In this document: positions 1 to 8,699 of the stretch, piece after piece | How the letters are laid out: each line of letters starts with the position of its first letter | How positions within the stretch are numbered: the stretch's first letter is position 1 | NCBI GenBank assembly: GCA_910577655.1 | Contig: CAJTOW010000024.1 | Coordinates: forward strand, 1-38,564 | Origin: an uncultured Lachnospiraceae bacterium | GTDB lineage: Bacteria; Bacillota; Clostridia; Lachnospirales; Lachnospiraceae | Direction: 5' to 3' | DNA: 38,564 bases | Notes under the pieces: model-generated | Told to the model about the DNA's origin: nothing | Seen by the model: the letters and a program-made list of their open reading frames with translations, nothing else | The model's database searches: none | Translations under genes and position numbers: made by a program

Positions 1-29
1 GGGGGACGGGATGCCCGTCTGGACTGCTG

Positions 30-644
30 CTATATAACCGTCTTTGGTCCGTCCTCATAATCAAAAGTATAATATTCGCAGGCGTTGATCACAATCGTTT
101 TCCCATGGACAACCCGGCGGGGTACATGGAGATTATAGCGCATATGAATATGGCCATGGAGGAAGTACTTCGGAGAAAACTGCTTCAGAAGCCAGTGAAA
201 GCAGGCAAACCCCTGGTGAGCCGGTGTATTCTCATCGTTGAGATGTCTGGCAGGCGCATGGGTCACCAGCACGTCGAAGCCTTTGTGGCGGATAAGCTGG
301 GGCAATAGGCGGAAAATCCGTCCCCGCATCTGCTGTTCCGTGAACATCAGGGGACTTTCCCTGTAACGGTGGGAGCCGCCCAGCCCCAGGAAGCGGATGC
401 CCCGGTATACGACGATGCGGTCGTCAAGACAGACGCAGCCCTCCGGAGGATGTTTTAAAAGAGACTCATCATGATTTCCTTTCACATAGAAAAGAGGACA
501 GCGGGCCATTGTTACCAGAAACTCCAGATATTCACGGGACAAGTCGCCGCAGGCAAGAATCAGGTCAAATTCCCGCAGGCACCCCGGGCGGTAGAAATCA
601 AAATACCGTGTGGCCTCTTCGTCTGAAACGGTAAGAATCCTCAT
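30..644 (-). CDS. Metallophosphoesterase family protein
   Basis: A 204-residue calcineurin-like phosphoesterase, presumably cytoplasmic because no signal peptide is seen. Visible metal-binding motifs are SDEE near the N-terminus (in place of the usual DxH), the CGDLS block, GNHD around residue 57, THAPARH and a C-terminal GHIH. The SDEE variant fits a bacterial subfamily in which the first histidine is replaced. The substrate cannot be read from sequence. The start codon overlaps the stop codon of the upstream BMP-like gene in an ATGA arrangement, so the two are translationally coupled and are the last genes of the minus-strand msmK operon. The family call is firm and the substrate unknown. 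Confidence 0.85.
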   Translation of the reverse strand: MRILTVSDEEATRYFDFYRPGCLREFDLILACGDLSREYLEFLVTMARCPLFYVKGNHDESLLKHPPEGCVCLDDRIVVYRGIRFLGLGGSHRYRESPLMFTEQQMRGRIFRLLPQLIRHKGFDVLVTHAPARHLNDENTPAHQGFACFHWLLKQFSPKYFLHGHIHMRYNLHVPRRVVHGKTIVINACEYYTFDYEDGPKTVI

Positions 645-2596
645 AGTATCCCTTTCCCTGCCGGAACCGGGCTGCCGGATCTTGCAGCCTGGGCGATGCC
701 TACCACGGCCACAGTCTCTTTTCCGGTATCCGTCAGATCTTCATAGGATGGAATGGCGCCGACGACATTTTCCATCAGCCAGTCCATACGGATGATTTGT
801 TCTGGCAAAAGTTCTCCGTTCCAGTCCTGGTGTCTTCTGCCGTTCTGGTCATAAAGGGCGTCCTGGAAGGGCCGGCAGATTCCGGCACAGATGCTTTTTT
901 CCAGAAGACCGGCCAGCTTCCGGCTTCCGTCCAGCATGTCTTCATTGTAGGTCAGCCCCACGACTCCGGCATCCATTCCCCAGTAATAGTTCCATGCCCT
1001 TGCGCTGCCGGCATAATCCTGCTGATAGGACCGGTTCAATATCTGCCGGATAATGGCTTCATAGTAAATACCCCATTTCAGCACCGGGCGGGCAATGGGG
1101 ACCGGGCCGTCCCCGGTGACCAGCAGCAGGCCGCGCAGACTGCTCTCCTGTTCCGACAGACCAGACACATCGCTGGAAGAAACCAGCACGATTCCCTGTC
1201 TGGTGAGGCGCTCAAGGGCCGCTTCCACACTTCCCGTGCCGGACCAGTCCAGATACACATTGGCTTTGGGATTCGTAAGCTGGACGCCCAGGGCAAAGGC
1301 ATTGATCCCTGCGATCTGCCCGTAAATGGGGTAATCACAGATATAGCCCACATTATGGCCGCCGGCAAGGGCACCTGCCATGGCGCCAAGAATATATTTC
1401 ACCTCATACATGCGGGCATAGTAGGTGCGGATATAGCGGTGGGCGATATTCAGGGAGCAGTTCAGAACCGCCGCTTCCGGATGCTCCACCGCTGCCCGCA
1501 GGCTGGCGGAAAGAAGGCGCGGGGATGTGGTAAAGACCAGGGTATTCCCCTCACTGACTGCCTGGGCGATGATCTGCTCCGGGGGAATCTGGCCGCAGGC
1601 ATAATAGGCGCTGGTGGAGATCTTCCCCTGGAAGACACGTTCCACATAGCTTCTTCCCAGTTCGTGGTTGCAGATCCAGCCGGACTGGTCAGGACTGCGG
1701 TCATGGATGAAGGCTACCTTCCTCAGTTTGGAACTGCTGCCCCACACAAGTCTTGTAAGAAGAGCCGGTTTGCGCTCCTCCTCCCGCTTAAGCTTCAGAT
1801 CCACACCATCCGGGTACTGCAGCAGCCGGATGTCCTCCCACAAGCCGGAAAGTCGGGCTGCGGTTTCCCTGGCCCGGCCATACCTCAGTTCCTGGAGGCC
1901 ATATACCTTTCCATAGGCCAGAAAGGCATCGCCGGTGGTGACTGGCAGCTCCTTTCCGCCTTTTGGTTCATAGACAGACCGGAAGTTCGTGTAGGCGGAG
2001 GAAAAGGCGCTTTGCTCCTCCTCTGTCCATTGTTCCCCGGGCTTTTTTCCCATGAGGGCCTGAAGCTCCTCATAGCAGCCGGGTCTGGAAAACTCCAGAT
2101 AGCTGACCCCGCTGCAGGCAGAGAAGTCCAGAAGCTCATAATACCGCTGTACCTCCGGGTCATTGCTGCGCTCCGGGAGTATCCGGTATACCTCCCCTGT
2201 AAGCTCTACGGCGCCGAAAAATTTCAGCACGCTGGCCCGTTTGTTGCCTTCCTCCACATAGTACCGGTTCATGTATTCCCATATTTTTAGGGGATCCCGG
2301 ATTCCTTCCTCCAGATGTACCTGACAAAGATGTCTCCATTTTCCGGCAAACTCGCTGTCCTCTGGCGCCAGAGGCATAAAATTCCGGGCAAACATATTGG
2401 CACGTCCGCTGTTTTTTGTTCCCGCCAGAAATGCCACAGGGATCTGCCGGATGCCCAGACTCTGCCCTGCCGACATCTGGTTGGGCAAAAGGATGGTGTC
2501 CAGGGCCGGCAGGAAGGGCGGCTGTTTGTCATTTACAGCCGCCCGGTATTCCTTCTGGGCCTGTTTGCGGGCCGCATTATAATATTCCTCCGGCAT
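641..2596 (-). CDS. BMP/PnrA-family ligand-binding protein with extra N-terminal domain, no export signal
   Basis: A 651-residue protein whose second half (about 290-540, from LRKVAFIHDRSPDQSGWI) resembles the basic membrane protein / PnrA periplasmic-binding family that usually captures nucleosides outside the cell. It has no signal peptide or lipobox, so it is predicted to stay in the cytoplasm. The first ~270 residues form an extra domain containing a stretch (YVEEGNKRASVLKFFGA) that looks like a ParB/nuclease-like fold. That reading is tentative. The start lies 5 nt behind the msmK stop codon and its own stop overlaps the phosphoesterase start. It may be an intracellular ligand sensor rather than a transport protein. 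Family moderately sure, role unknown. Confidence 0.7.
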   Translation of the reverse strand: MPEEYYNAARKQAQKEYRAAVNDKQPPFLPALDTILLPNQMSAGQSLGIRQIPVAFLAGTKNSGRANMFARNFMPLAPEDSEFAGKWRHLCQVHLEEGIRDPLKIWEYMNRYYVEEGNKRASVLKFFGAVELTGEVYRILPERSNDPEVQRYYELLDFSACSGVSYLEFSRPGCYEELQALMGKKPGEQWTEEEQSAFSSAYTNFRSVYEPKGGKELPVTTGDAFLAYGKVYGLQELRYGRARETAARLSGLWEDIRLLQYPDGVDLKLKREEERKPALLTRLVWGSSSKLRKVAFIHDRSPDQSGWICNHELGRSYVERVFQGKISTSAYYACGQIPPEQIIAQAVSEGNTLVFTTSPRLLSASLRAAVEHPEAAVLNCSLNIAHRYIRTYYARMYEVKYILGAMAGALAGGHNVGYICDYPIYGQIAGINAFALGVQLTNPKANVYLDWSGTGSVEAALERLTRQGIVLVSSSDVSGLSEQESSLRGLLLVTGDGPVPIARPVLKWGIYYEAIIRQILNRSYQQDYAGSARAWNYYWGMDAGVVGLTYNEDMLDGSRKLAGLLEKSICAGICRPFQDALYDQNGRRHQDWNGELLPEQIIRMDWLMENVVGAIPSYEDLTDTGKETVAVVGIAQAARSGSPVPAGKGIL

Positions 2597-2601
2597 AATG
2601 G

Positions 2602-3756
2602 CTAAAAGGAATATTCCCGGCTCTTGGGAGCATTGGCAGCGGCGGAGTCCGGATCATACCAGATCAGGTTGTTGCCGGTTGCCTTGTCAAAGAGCTGGAG
2701 CAGGCGGGGCTGGAAATTGAAATCTACACTTGCGCCGATGTCTACATTGACAGCAAGATCCATGGTGGGGATCACCATGACCACATTGTCCCCCTGGCAT
2801 ACGGTATGGAGGTTCACCTCTGTACCCAGCATCTCGGACACCTCGATATCCGCATGCAGCGGTCCTTCTCCGATGGTGATATGGTTCGGACGCAGTCCGG
2901 CGATGATATCGCAGGGCTGCTGGCCATTGGCAGTCAGCGCTTTCTGCTGGAATTCGCTCAGCTCAAACCGTACGCCCTTGATTTCTGCAAAGTACCGTCC
3001 ATTTTCCAGAAGGAGTCTGGAACCGTCGAAGAAGTTCATAACCGGCATACCGATGAAGCCGGCAACAAACAGATTCACCGGTTTGTTGAACAGATCCTGG
3101 GGTGCTCCGATCTGGTTCACAAAGCCGTCCTTCATGATCACGATACGGTCGCCCAGGGTCATAGCCTCTGTCTGGTCGTGGGTGACGTACATGAAGGTAG
3201 TGTTGATACGCTTGCGCAGCTTGATGATCTCTGCACGCATCTGGTTACGAAGCTTTGCGTCCAGGTTGGAAAGGGGCTCATCCATCAGAAATACCTTGGG
3301 ATCCCGCACCATGGCACGGCCGATGGCCACACGCTGGCGCTGGCCTCCGGAAAGAGCCTTGGGTTTACGCTCCAGGTATTGGGTGATATCCAGAATCTCC
3401 GCCACCTCACGGACCTTGCGGTCGATCACGTCCTTCGGAGTTTTCTTCAGCTTCAGGGCAAATGCCATGTTGTCATACACGGACAGATGGGGATACAAGG
3501 CATAGTTCTGGAATACCATGGCGATATCCCGGTCCTTGGGAGCTATGTCGTTACACAGCTTTCCGTCAATGTAAAGCTCGCCGCCGGAGATATCCTCCAG
3601 ACCGGCTACCATACGGAGGGTTGTGGATTTGCCGCAGCCGGACGGGCCGACCAGCACGATAAATTCCTTGTCCTTGATGTCAATGTTGACATCATGCACT
3701 GCTGTTACCTTGTTGTCATAAACCTTTTTGAGACCTTTGATTTTTACCTCTGACAT
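2602..3756 (-). CDS. msmK: MsmK/UgpC-type sugar ABC transporter ATP-binding protein
   Basis: The shared ATPase that powers CUT1 carbohydrate ABC importers at the inner face of the membrane. Its 384 residues carry Walker A GPSGCGKST (about 38-46), Q-loop in VFQNYALYPH, signature LSGGQRQR, Walker B VFLMDEPLSNLD and the H-loop THDQ, followed by a TOBE/MalK-like regulatory domain. The length is typical. It is expected to serve the permease pair at 6.5-8.3 kb, which has no ATPase of its own, as is common in Firmicutes where one MsmK serves several transporters. It is followed after 5 nt by the BMP-like gene. No strong Shine-Dalgarno is seen directly before the ATG. Confidence 0.93.
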   Translation of the reverse strand: MSEVKIKGLKKVYDNKVTAVHDVNIDIKDKEFIVLVGPSGCGKSTTLRMVAGLEDISGGELYIDGKLCNDIAPKDRDIAMVFQNYALYPHLSVYDNMAFALKLKKTPKDVIDRKVREVAEILDITQYLERKPKALSGGQRQRVAIGRAMVRDPKVFLMDEPLSNLDAKLRNQMRAEIIKLRKRINTTFMYVTHDQTEAMTLGDRIVIMKDGFVNQIGAPQDLFNKPVNLFVAGFIGMPVMNFFDGSRLLLENGRYFAEIKGVRFELSEFQQKALTANGQQPCDIIAGLRPNHITIGEGPLHADIEVSEMLGTEVNLHTVCQGDNVVMVIPTMDLAVNVDIGASVDFNFQPRLLQLFDKATGNNLIWYDPDSAAANAPKSREYSF

Positions 3757-3825
3757 ACTTTTGTGACTCTGACAAAGGGTCCCACACCCATTGCCTCGCA
3801 GTCATCCGCAAAGGGATGCACCGCA

Positions 3826-3870
3826 TTACGACAGGTCTCCACACTGCCGCACCGCGAGCCGGCGGTCCAT
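3826..3870 (-). other. Strong ribosome-binding site with 14-codon ORF upstream of msmK
   Basis: On the minus strand AAGGAGGAATT lies directly before an ATG (3870-3868) that opens a 14-codon reading frame, MDRRLAVRQCGDLS, then TAA. It sits in the 301-bp gap between yesL and msmK and about 70 nt before the msmK start, which itself lacks a good ribosome-binding site. It could be a leader peptide or the stump of a lost gene. The rest of the gap shows no clear gene or promoter. Confidence 0.3.
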
Positions 3871-4057
3871 AATTCCTCCTTCTTTTCTTGTACGTCTGCC
3901 ATAAGGTGGAGTGGCAGGACGCCATAATAGTTGGTTTATCTGCAGGGCAGCTGACTGCCCGGGCATTCGTGTCCAATGTACTCCAAAGAGTGCCGCACCG
4001 GCCGCCAAGGCAGGCCGGATAAGGCTCCGGGAGCATAGTCCGGTTAATTTTCTTTAT

Positions 4058-4750
4058 CTAATCCTGGTCCCTCAGGGCCTCCCGTCTCAGGCGGGCCTTG
4101 CGTCTTTCCTCCTGGGCTTCTTCCACCGCCTTCACCCGCTCTGGGTCAAAGAGCCGGACCAGATGCAGGGAATTCAGCCATGCGATCAGGGCGAAGCCGA
4201 CGGTAAACCAGAGAAACAGGCTTTGAAGAAACTGCACCGGGAACAGGAAAAACAGAATAACCGGCGACAGATCTAAAAGCATGATGAAGACGGTAAAGAT
4301 GCCGTTTTTCATGGCAAGCAGAAGGCCATAACGGAGAGTCTTTAAAACCGGTTCGTCAAAATACGCCAGAGCCGGGAAGGCGTGGGATACTGCGGCGAGA
4401 TAGAAGTAGCCGACAGAAACGACCACCACCTGCAGGAAAAAACGGTATGGAACATATGGCTGGAAGGTACACCAGAGATCCACTGCCAGAAAGATGCCGG
4501 CAACAGCAGTCAGCAAAAACATAAAGGTTCCCTTCTTTAAATGATGGATCAGGCTTTTGAAGAAGCCGGAGCAGACATGGACTTCTTCATGGAGGGCCAT
4601 CTGCATAGTCATATCATACAGGGCGGCTGTGGAAGCGCCTGCCGTGACAATCGGGACACAGCCCAGGATCCAGAGAACATTTAAAAGGATCAGATCCATG
4701 AAACAGCTTAAAAATCTGGTAACCGGAGAATCTTCATGCAGGAAACTCAT
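4058..4750 (-). CDS. yesL: YesL family membrane protein (DUF624)
   Basis: A 230-residue membrane protein with about five hydrophobic segments (for example FMDLILLNVLWILGCVPIV near residue 20-40 and VFIMLLDLSPVILFFLFPV). The N-terminal pattern, with a short soluble start, a first helix and then GCVPIVTAGASTAALY, is typical of DUF624/YesL. The family is nearly always encoded next to CUT1 sugar ABC transporters; its biochemical role is not established. I chose the ATG at 4750 because GGGGGT precedes it at good distance and because a longer frame would run through the operator at 4793-4806. The gene is divergent from the sugar-binding protein gene. Confidence 0.85.
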   Translation of the reverse strand: MSFLHEDSPVTRFLSCFMDLILLNVLWILGCVPIVTAGASTAALYDMTMQMALHEEVHVCSGFFKSLIHHLKKGTFMFLLTAVAGIFLAVDLWCTFQPYVPYRFFLQVVVVSVGYFYLAAVSHAFPALAYFDEPVLKTLRYGLLLAMKNGIFTVFIMLLDLSPVILFFLFPVQFLQSLFLWFTVGFALIAWLNSLHLVRLFDPERVKAVEEAQEERRKARLRREALRDQD

Positions 4751-4792
4751 AAACCAGTACCCCCTTGTTCTTTTGAATGCATTATAGCAGAA

Positions 4793-4806
4793 TGGAATGG
4801 GTTCCA
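4793..4806. promoter_or_regulatory. LacI-type operator before yesL
   Basis: TGGAATGGGTTCCA, an imperfect palindrome differing at one base from the copy at 5040-5053. It sits 43 bp upstream of the yesL start, where it could block that promoter. Confidence 0.7.
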
Positions 4807-4999
4807 CAAGTGCTATTTCGAAATTTCTTCAATTTTTTTCTTTTGTTCCTATCTTAGCGGCTTTGTTAAATATTCGACATAAACCAGGGTGATATTTTAA
4901 ATGAAACGAAGAAAGATGTAATTATGTACAATTTTGATAGTGAAAATTTGGTGAAAATGACATTTTTTTTGAGATTTTTAAAAATAAATGGAAAGCATA

Positions 5000-5028
5000 T
5001 TGACATGCCACCAAAATCGGTATAAGAT
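5000..5028 (+). promoter_or_regulatory. Predicted sigma-A promoter of the sugar ABC operon
   Basis: TTGACA at 5000-5005, a 17-bp spacer and TAAGAT at 5023-5028. The operator at 5040-5053 begins 11 bp further on, at about the transcription start, a classical repression position. Confidence 0.65.
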
Positions 5029-5039
5029 GAAACCATCAA

Positions 5040-5053
5040 TGGAACGGGTTCCA
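5040..5053. promoter_or_regulatory. LacI-type operator (promoter-proximal)
   Basis: TGGAACGGGTTCCA, arms TGGAAC and GTTCCA around GG. It matches the copies before yesL and the GH32 gene. The likely binder is the LacI-family regulator at 8.7 kb. Confidence 0.75.
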
Positions 5054-5098
5054 CATTTTCGGTATCAACCGCATTTTTTAATAAAAAATGCGCAAAAA

Positions 5099-5112
5099 TG
5101 GAACGGGTTTCA
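5099..5112. promoter_or_regulatory. LacI-type operator (second site, 59 bp downstream)
   Basis: TGGAACGGGTTTCA, one mismatch from the 5040 copy. The 59-bp separation between the two sites could allow looping or a roadblock in the leader. Confidence 0.65.
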
Positions 5113-5159
5113 TAAAATTAAGCATGTATGTGCAAAAATCATCAAGGAGGAAACACACT

Positions 5160-6521
5160 ATGAAAAAGAATCTTGCAAGTCTGGCTCTCGTTTCCGCGAT
5201 GGCTCTTTCCCTGGTGGCCTGCGGCGGTAATTCCGGCAGCAGTTCCGGCGGAGCTGCTCCGGCATCTGGCGGCGGTAATGATGCGTCCGGAGATGTGACA
5301 AACCTGACCATCTGGCAGCCCAGTGATAAGGAAACCATTGAGAACTGGTGGATTGAGAAGCTGGATGCGTGGAACAGCGAGCATCCGGAGATCCAGGTTC
5401 ACCGGGAGGCTATCGACCGGTCTGACTCCTATGCTTACGATAATAAGGTTGCAACTGCCGTCACCTCCAACGACCTGCCGGATATCCTGTTCGTAGACGG
5501 TCCCCAGGTGTCCTACTATGCGGCAAACGGAATCATCGTTCCCCTGGATTCCTATTTCAGTGCAGACGACTTAAGCGATTTCGTGGATTCTACTGTAGCT
5601 GAATGTACATATGACGGAAAGCTTTATGCAATCTCTGCCACCGAATCATCCGTTGCCCTCTATTACAATAAGGGATACATGGAGGAATGCGGTGTGGATA
5701 TCGCCAAGCTGGAATCCTATACGGCTGACGCACCTATGACCTGGTCTGAGTTCGAGGCTCTGGCAAAGCAGTGCACCACCGACAAATATGTAGGCGCCCA
5801 TATTGTTATGGACCATGGCGAGGGTCTTCCCTATGCTCTGGAGCCCATGTACATCTCCAACGGCAAGGACTACCTCTCTGAGGACGGCTCCAAGGCCCAG
5901 GGCTATGTCAACAGCAGTGAGGCAGTGGAGACCACCGCATTTCTGGCCAGCCTGATTGCAAACGGCTATGCCAATGTGGATCCCATCACCGACGAGTTCC
6001 TCAACGGTGCATGTGCTACGGAGATCCAGGGTTCCTGGGATGTATCTGTCCTGGAGGCAGCCGACTTTGAGTGGGGCGTTACCTATTATCCTGTCTCTGA
6101 CAAAACCAAGAAACCGGTATCTCCCTGTGGTGACTGGGCAGCTGCTGTAACCATGAACTGTGGAAATGTAGACGCTGCCGGTGAATTCCTCCAGTGGCTG
6201 ATGAGCAAGGAAAATGTGGCTTCTTATGCTGCCGCCATTGCAAAACCAGCTTCCCGTTCTTCTGCCTACGATGATCCGCTTATGGCTGATTACAAGGAAT
6301 ATCCGCTGACTGTCTTCGTAAACCAGCTGGAGAACAACGCGGTACCCCGTCCCCGTACTCCTTCCTATGCAACCTTCTCCACCGACTATGCAGAGGCGAT
6401 GACCAACATCTTCTCCGAGGCGGCTTCCAACGGCACTGTGGATGAAGCTTTCATTCAGACCCAGCTTGACAATGTGGCTGCTTCTTTTGAGGAGGATTAC
6501 AATACCTACTACGGCCAGTAA
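5160..6521 (+). CDS. Extracellular solute-binding lipoprotein, sugar ABC transporter (CUT1)
   Basis: The extracellular receptor of the sugar importer. I place the start at 5160 because AAGGAGG (5144-5150) precedes that ATG; the frame could extend upstream but would cross the operator at 5099. A lipoprotein signal is followed by the lipobox LVAC with Cys21, then a Gly/Ser-rich linker and a typical solute-binding protein family 1 body (TIWQPSDKETIENWW, DILFVDGPQVSYY, ALYYNKGYMEECGVD). The product is 453 residues. It leads an operon with two permeases. Context with an intracellular GH32 enzyme points to sucrose or fructo-oligosaccharides as ligand, which is inference. Confidence 0.93.
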   Translation: MKKNLASLALVSAMALSLVACGGNSGSSSGGAAPASGGGNDASGDVTNLTIWQPSDKETIENWWIEKLDAWNSEHPEIQVHREAIDRSDSYAYDNKVATAVTSNDLPDILFVDGPQVSYYAANGIIVPLDSYFSADDLSDFVDSTVAECTYDGKLYAISATESSVALYYNKGYMEECGVDIAKLESYTADAPMTWSEFEALAKQCTTDKYVGAHIVMDHGEGLPYALEPMYISNGKDYLSEDGSKAQGYVNSSEAVETTAFLASLIANGYANVDPITDEFLNGACATEIQGSWDVSVLEAADFEWGVTYYPVSDKTKKPVSPCGDWAAAVTMNCGNVDAAGEFLQWLMSKENVASYAAAIAKPASRSSAYDDPLMADYKEYPLTVFVNQLENNAVPRPRTPSYATFSTDYAEAMTNIFSEAASNGTVDEAFIQTQLDNVAASFEEDYNTYYGQ

Positions 6522-6553
6522 TCTGGCAAATACATGAAAAGGGGGAAGCTGTT

Positions 6554-7450
6554 TTGTCCAATACAACAGTCCTTTCGGCAAGAAAGCGTAACGAACGTGT
6601 GGCGGCCTATATCTTCACCATACCGGCGGTCGTATTGCTGATCGCGTTTCTGGTCGTCCCTGTGATCTATACGGTATACTATTCCGTATTCCAGTATCAG
6701 GTCATGAGGCCCAAAGATATTACCTTCATTGGCCTGAATAACTATGCTAGACTGTTTGGCGATGCTGATTTTTATCAGGCGCTGAAAAATACCATTTATT
6801 TCACGGTTATCGTTGTGCCTACCCAGTGCGTTCTGGCCCTGGCCCTGGCGTTGCTGGTATCAAAGAGATTCCGTGGGGTTTCCGTTTTCCGTACAATGTA
6901 CTTCAGTCCGCAGCTTACATCCATGGTTGTTATCTCCGTACTGTGGACAGTGCTTTACAATTCCAATCCGAATACCGGTCTGATCAACTCTATGCTGGCC
7001 GGGATCGGGATGAAACCCATCAACTTCCTGAGCAACCCCAAGACGGCCATGAACGCCATCATCTTCATGTCCGCATGGCAGGGGGCCGGTTACCAGATGA
7101 TGATCTTTCTGGCAGGACTTCAGGGGATTCCGGGAGAGCAGTATGAGGCCGGATCCATTGACGGAGCCAACAGGGTTCAGCAGTTTTTGTATATCACCCT
7201 GCCAAATCTGCGCGGAACGATCAAATATGTCATCATGATCACTATGATCCAGGCCATGAAGCTGTTTACCCAGCCCTATGTTATGACCCAGGGTGGTCCC
7301 CAGAACGCGACGAAGACCGTGGTATATTATATTTATACCCAGGGATTCCAGAAGGGGAACTTTGGTTACGCCTGCTCTGTGGCAGCCGTATTCTTTGTTA
7401 TCGTAGTTGCTATGAGCCTGATCATGCAGAAGCTCACGGCAGACGACTAG
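6554..7450 (+). CDS. Carbohydrate ABC transporter permease (MalF-like)
   Basis: A six-helix inner-membrane permease of 298 residues. It starts at a TTG (6554) behind GGGGGAAG. Helices begin at VAAYIFTIPAVVLLIAFLVV. The EAA loop EQYEAGSIDGANRVQQFLYITLPNL, which contacts the ATPase, is intact. It pairs with the MalG-like permease 20 nt downstream and with the binding protein upstream. No ATPase gene is in the operon, so MsmK is the expected partner. Confidence 0.93.
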   Translation: MSNTTVLSARKRNERVAAYIFTIPAVVLLIAFLVVPVIYTVYYSVFQYQVMRPKDITFIGLNNYARLFGDADFYQALKNTIYFTVIVVPTQCVLALALALLVSKRFRGVSVFRTMYFSPQLTSMVVISVLWTVLYNSNPNTGLINSMLAGIGMKPINFLSNPKTAMNAIIFMSAWQGAGYQMMIFLAGLQGIPGEQYEAGSIDGANRVQQFLYITLPNLRGTIKYVIMITMIQAMKLFTQPYVMTQGGPQNATKTVVYYIYTQGFQKGNFGYACSVAAVFFVIVVAMSLIMQKLTADD

Positions 7451-7470
7451 GAAAGGAGGAGGAGAATACA

Positions 7471-8316
7471 ATGAAATCGAAAAAAGCATCAGCATTTCTG
7501 ACGAAGTTTCTTTTTTACTTCGGCAATATTGTGATCGGCATTATCTTTGTCTCCCCTCTGGTATGGATGATTTCCGCGTCCTTTAAGCCTGAGTCCAGGA
7601 TTTTTGCCAACATGAACTCCCTGAGCACCTTCTTCCCGGTGGAGCCGTCCTTAAACAACTACTTTGAGGTTTTCCGGCGGATCGACATGGCAAATGTGTT
7701 CAAAAACACTCTGCTCTATATCGGCCTGATCCTGATTCTGGATCTTCTGATCAACTCGATCTGCGGATACGCGCTTGCCAAGTTCCGTTTCCGTGGACGG
7801 GGGGCGATTTTGAGTCTGGTAGTAGCCCTGATGGTTATGCCCATGGAAGCGATTCTGCTGCCGCTGTATATTGAGATGTCCCAGCTGGGATGGGTCAATA
7901 CCCTGCAGGCACTGGTGGTGCCGTTTATTGCCAAATGCTTTTCCATTTACATGTTCCAGAACTTTTTCCATGACATTCCAAACGATCTTCTGGAGGCGGC
8001 TTCCATCGACGGATGCAGTCCTGTAGGAACCTTCTTCAAGGTCGTCATGCCCATCTCCAAGACGGTTTATGCTACTGTCTTTATCCTGGATTTTGTGGCA
8101 CACTGGAATGACTTTATGTGGCCGTTCCTGGTCATGACCGGCGCGGATAAACGTACCATCCAGCTGGCGGTTCAGTCCTTCTTCAGCACCAGCCCGGTAC
8201 ACTACAGCGCTATTATGGCAGCCCTGGTTGTCTCGGCGCTTCCAATGATCGTTATGTTCATCTTCATGCAGAAATACTATGTTGAAGGAATTGCTTCCTC
8301 CGGCATCAAGGGCTGA
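7471..8316 (+). CDS. Carbohydrate ABC transporter permease (MalG-like)
   Basis: The second permease, 281 residues and six predicted helices (first at FLFYFGNIVIGIIFVSPLVW). The EAA motif reads DLLEAASIDGCSPVGTFFKV. The C-terminus ends GIASSGIKG, common to this family. AAAGGAGGAGG precedes the ATG. It is the last gene of the ABC operon. The 380 bp that follow hold only palindromic repeats before the LacI gene. Confidence 0.93.
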   Translation: MKSKKASAFLTKFLFYFGNIVIGIIFVSPLVWMISASFKPESRIFANMNSLSTFFPVEPSLNNYFEVFRRIDMANVFKNTLLYIGLILILDLLINSICGYALAKFRFRGRGAILSLVVALMVMPMEAILLPLYIEMSQLGWVNTLQALVVPFIAKCFSIYMFQNFFHDIPNDLLEAASIDGCSPVGTFFKVVMPISKTVYATVFILDFVAHWNDFMWPFLVMTGADKRTIQLAVQSFFSTSPVHYSAIMAALVVSALPMIVMFIFMQKYYVEGIASSGIKG

Positions 8317-8411
8317 TTCTGCACCACGGTATTTCTGATATGGGGGACTGACAGCTCAGACAGATCATCTTCTTGCCCCGTCTGAACTTTATGTTACAGT
8401 CCACAGGACGG

Positions 8412-8522
8412 GGAAAACTGGACAAAAACAGACGACAAGCTGGCTTGTAAGGCTGTTTTTGTCCAGTTTTCCACATTGGGCGGACGCCTGGTGCTTCTTG
8501 TCTGGTACAGCCGGACAAGAAG
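8412..8522. repeat. Dispersed double-hairpin intergenic repeat, family B, complete copy
   Basis: First hairpin: arm GGAAAACTGGACAAAAACAG at 8412-8431 and its exact complement at 8453-8472, with an inner stem ACAAGC/GCTTGT. Second hairpin: CTTCTTGTCTGG at 8494-8505 against CCGGACAAGAAG at 8511-8522. Related copies are at 23183-23280 and 28625-28707, and half a copy is at 19476-19495. No protein is encoded. It is probably a REP/MITE-like element. Confidence 0.8.
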
Positions 8523-8536
8523 ATGCCCCGTGAGCA

Positions 8537-8576
8537 GTAACAGCCTGTAGTAGTTCAGGGGGTATCTAAACTGTTA
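8537..8576. repeat. Dispersed palindrome, family A (GTAACAGTTCA type), diverged copy
   Basis: GTAACAG at 8537-8543 and TAGTTCAGGGGGTATC followed by TAAACTGTTAC, a degenerate member of the family defined at 12387-12417. It directly follows the family B repeat, between the permease and LacI genes. Confidence 0.6.
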
Positions 8577-8699
8577 CAACGACTCTGCCTTTCAGGATGC
8601 TGCTGCAATCCGGTTTGACAAAAGCTGCCAGACAGGGTAATATAACTATGATTCAGAGAGGTCGTTGGAAAAATTTTGAAACAGGTTCAGGTAAAGGAA

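Noticed and set aside
797..2290. Long plus-strand frame opposite the BMP-like gene
   Set aside because: It is antisense to a well-supported gene, has no ribosome-binding site or family features, and its composition is that of a shadow frame.
5646..6581. Long minus-strand frame across the sugar-binding protein gene
   Set aside because: It is the antisense shadow of a clear lipoprotein gene, with no recognisable domain.
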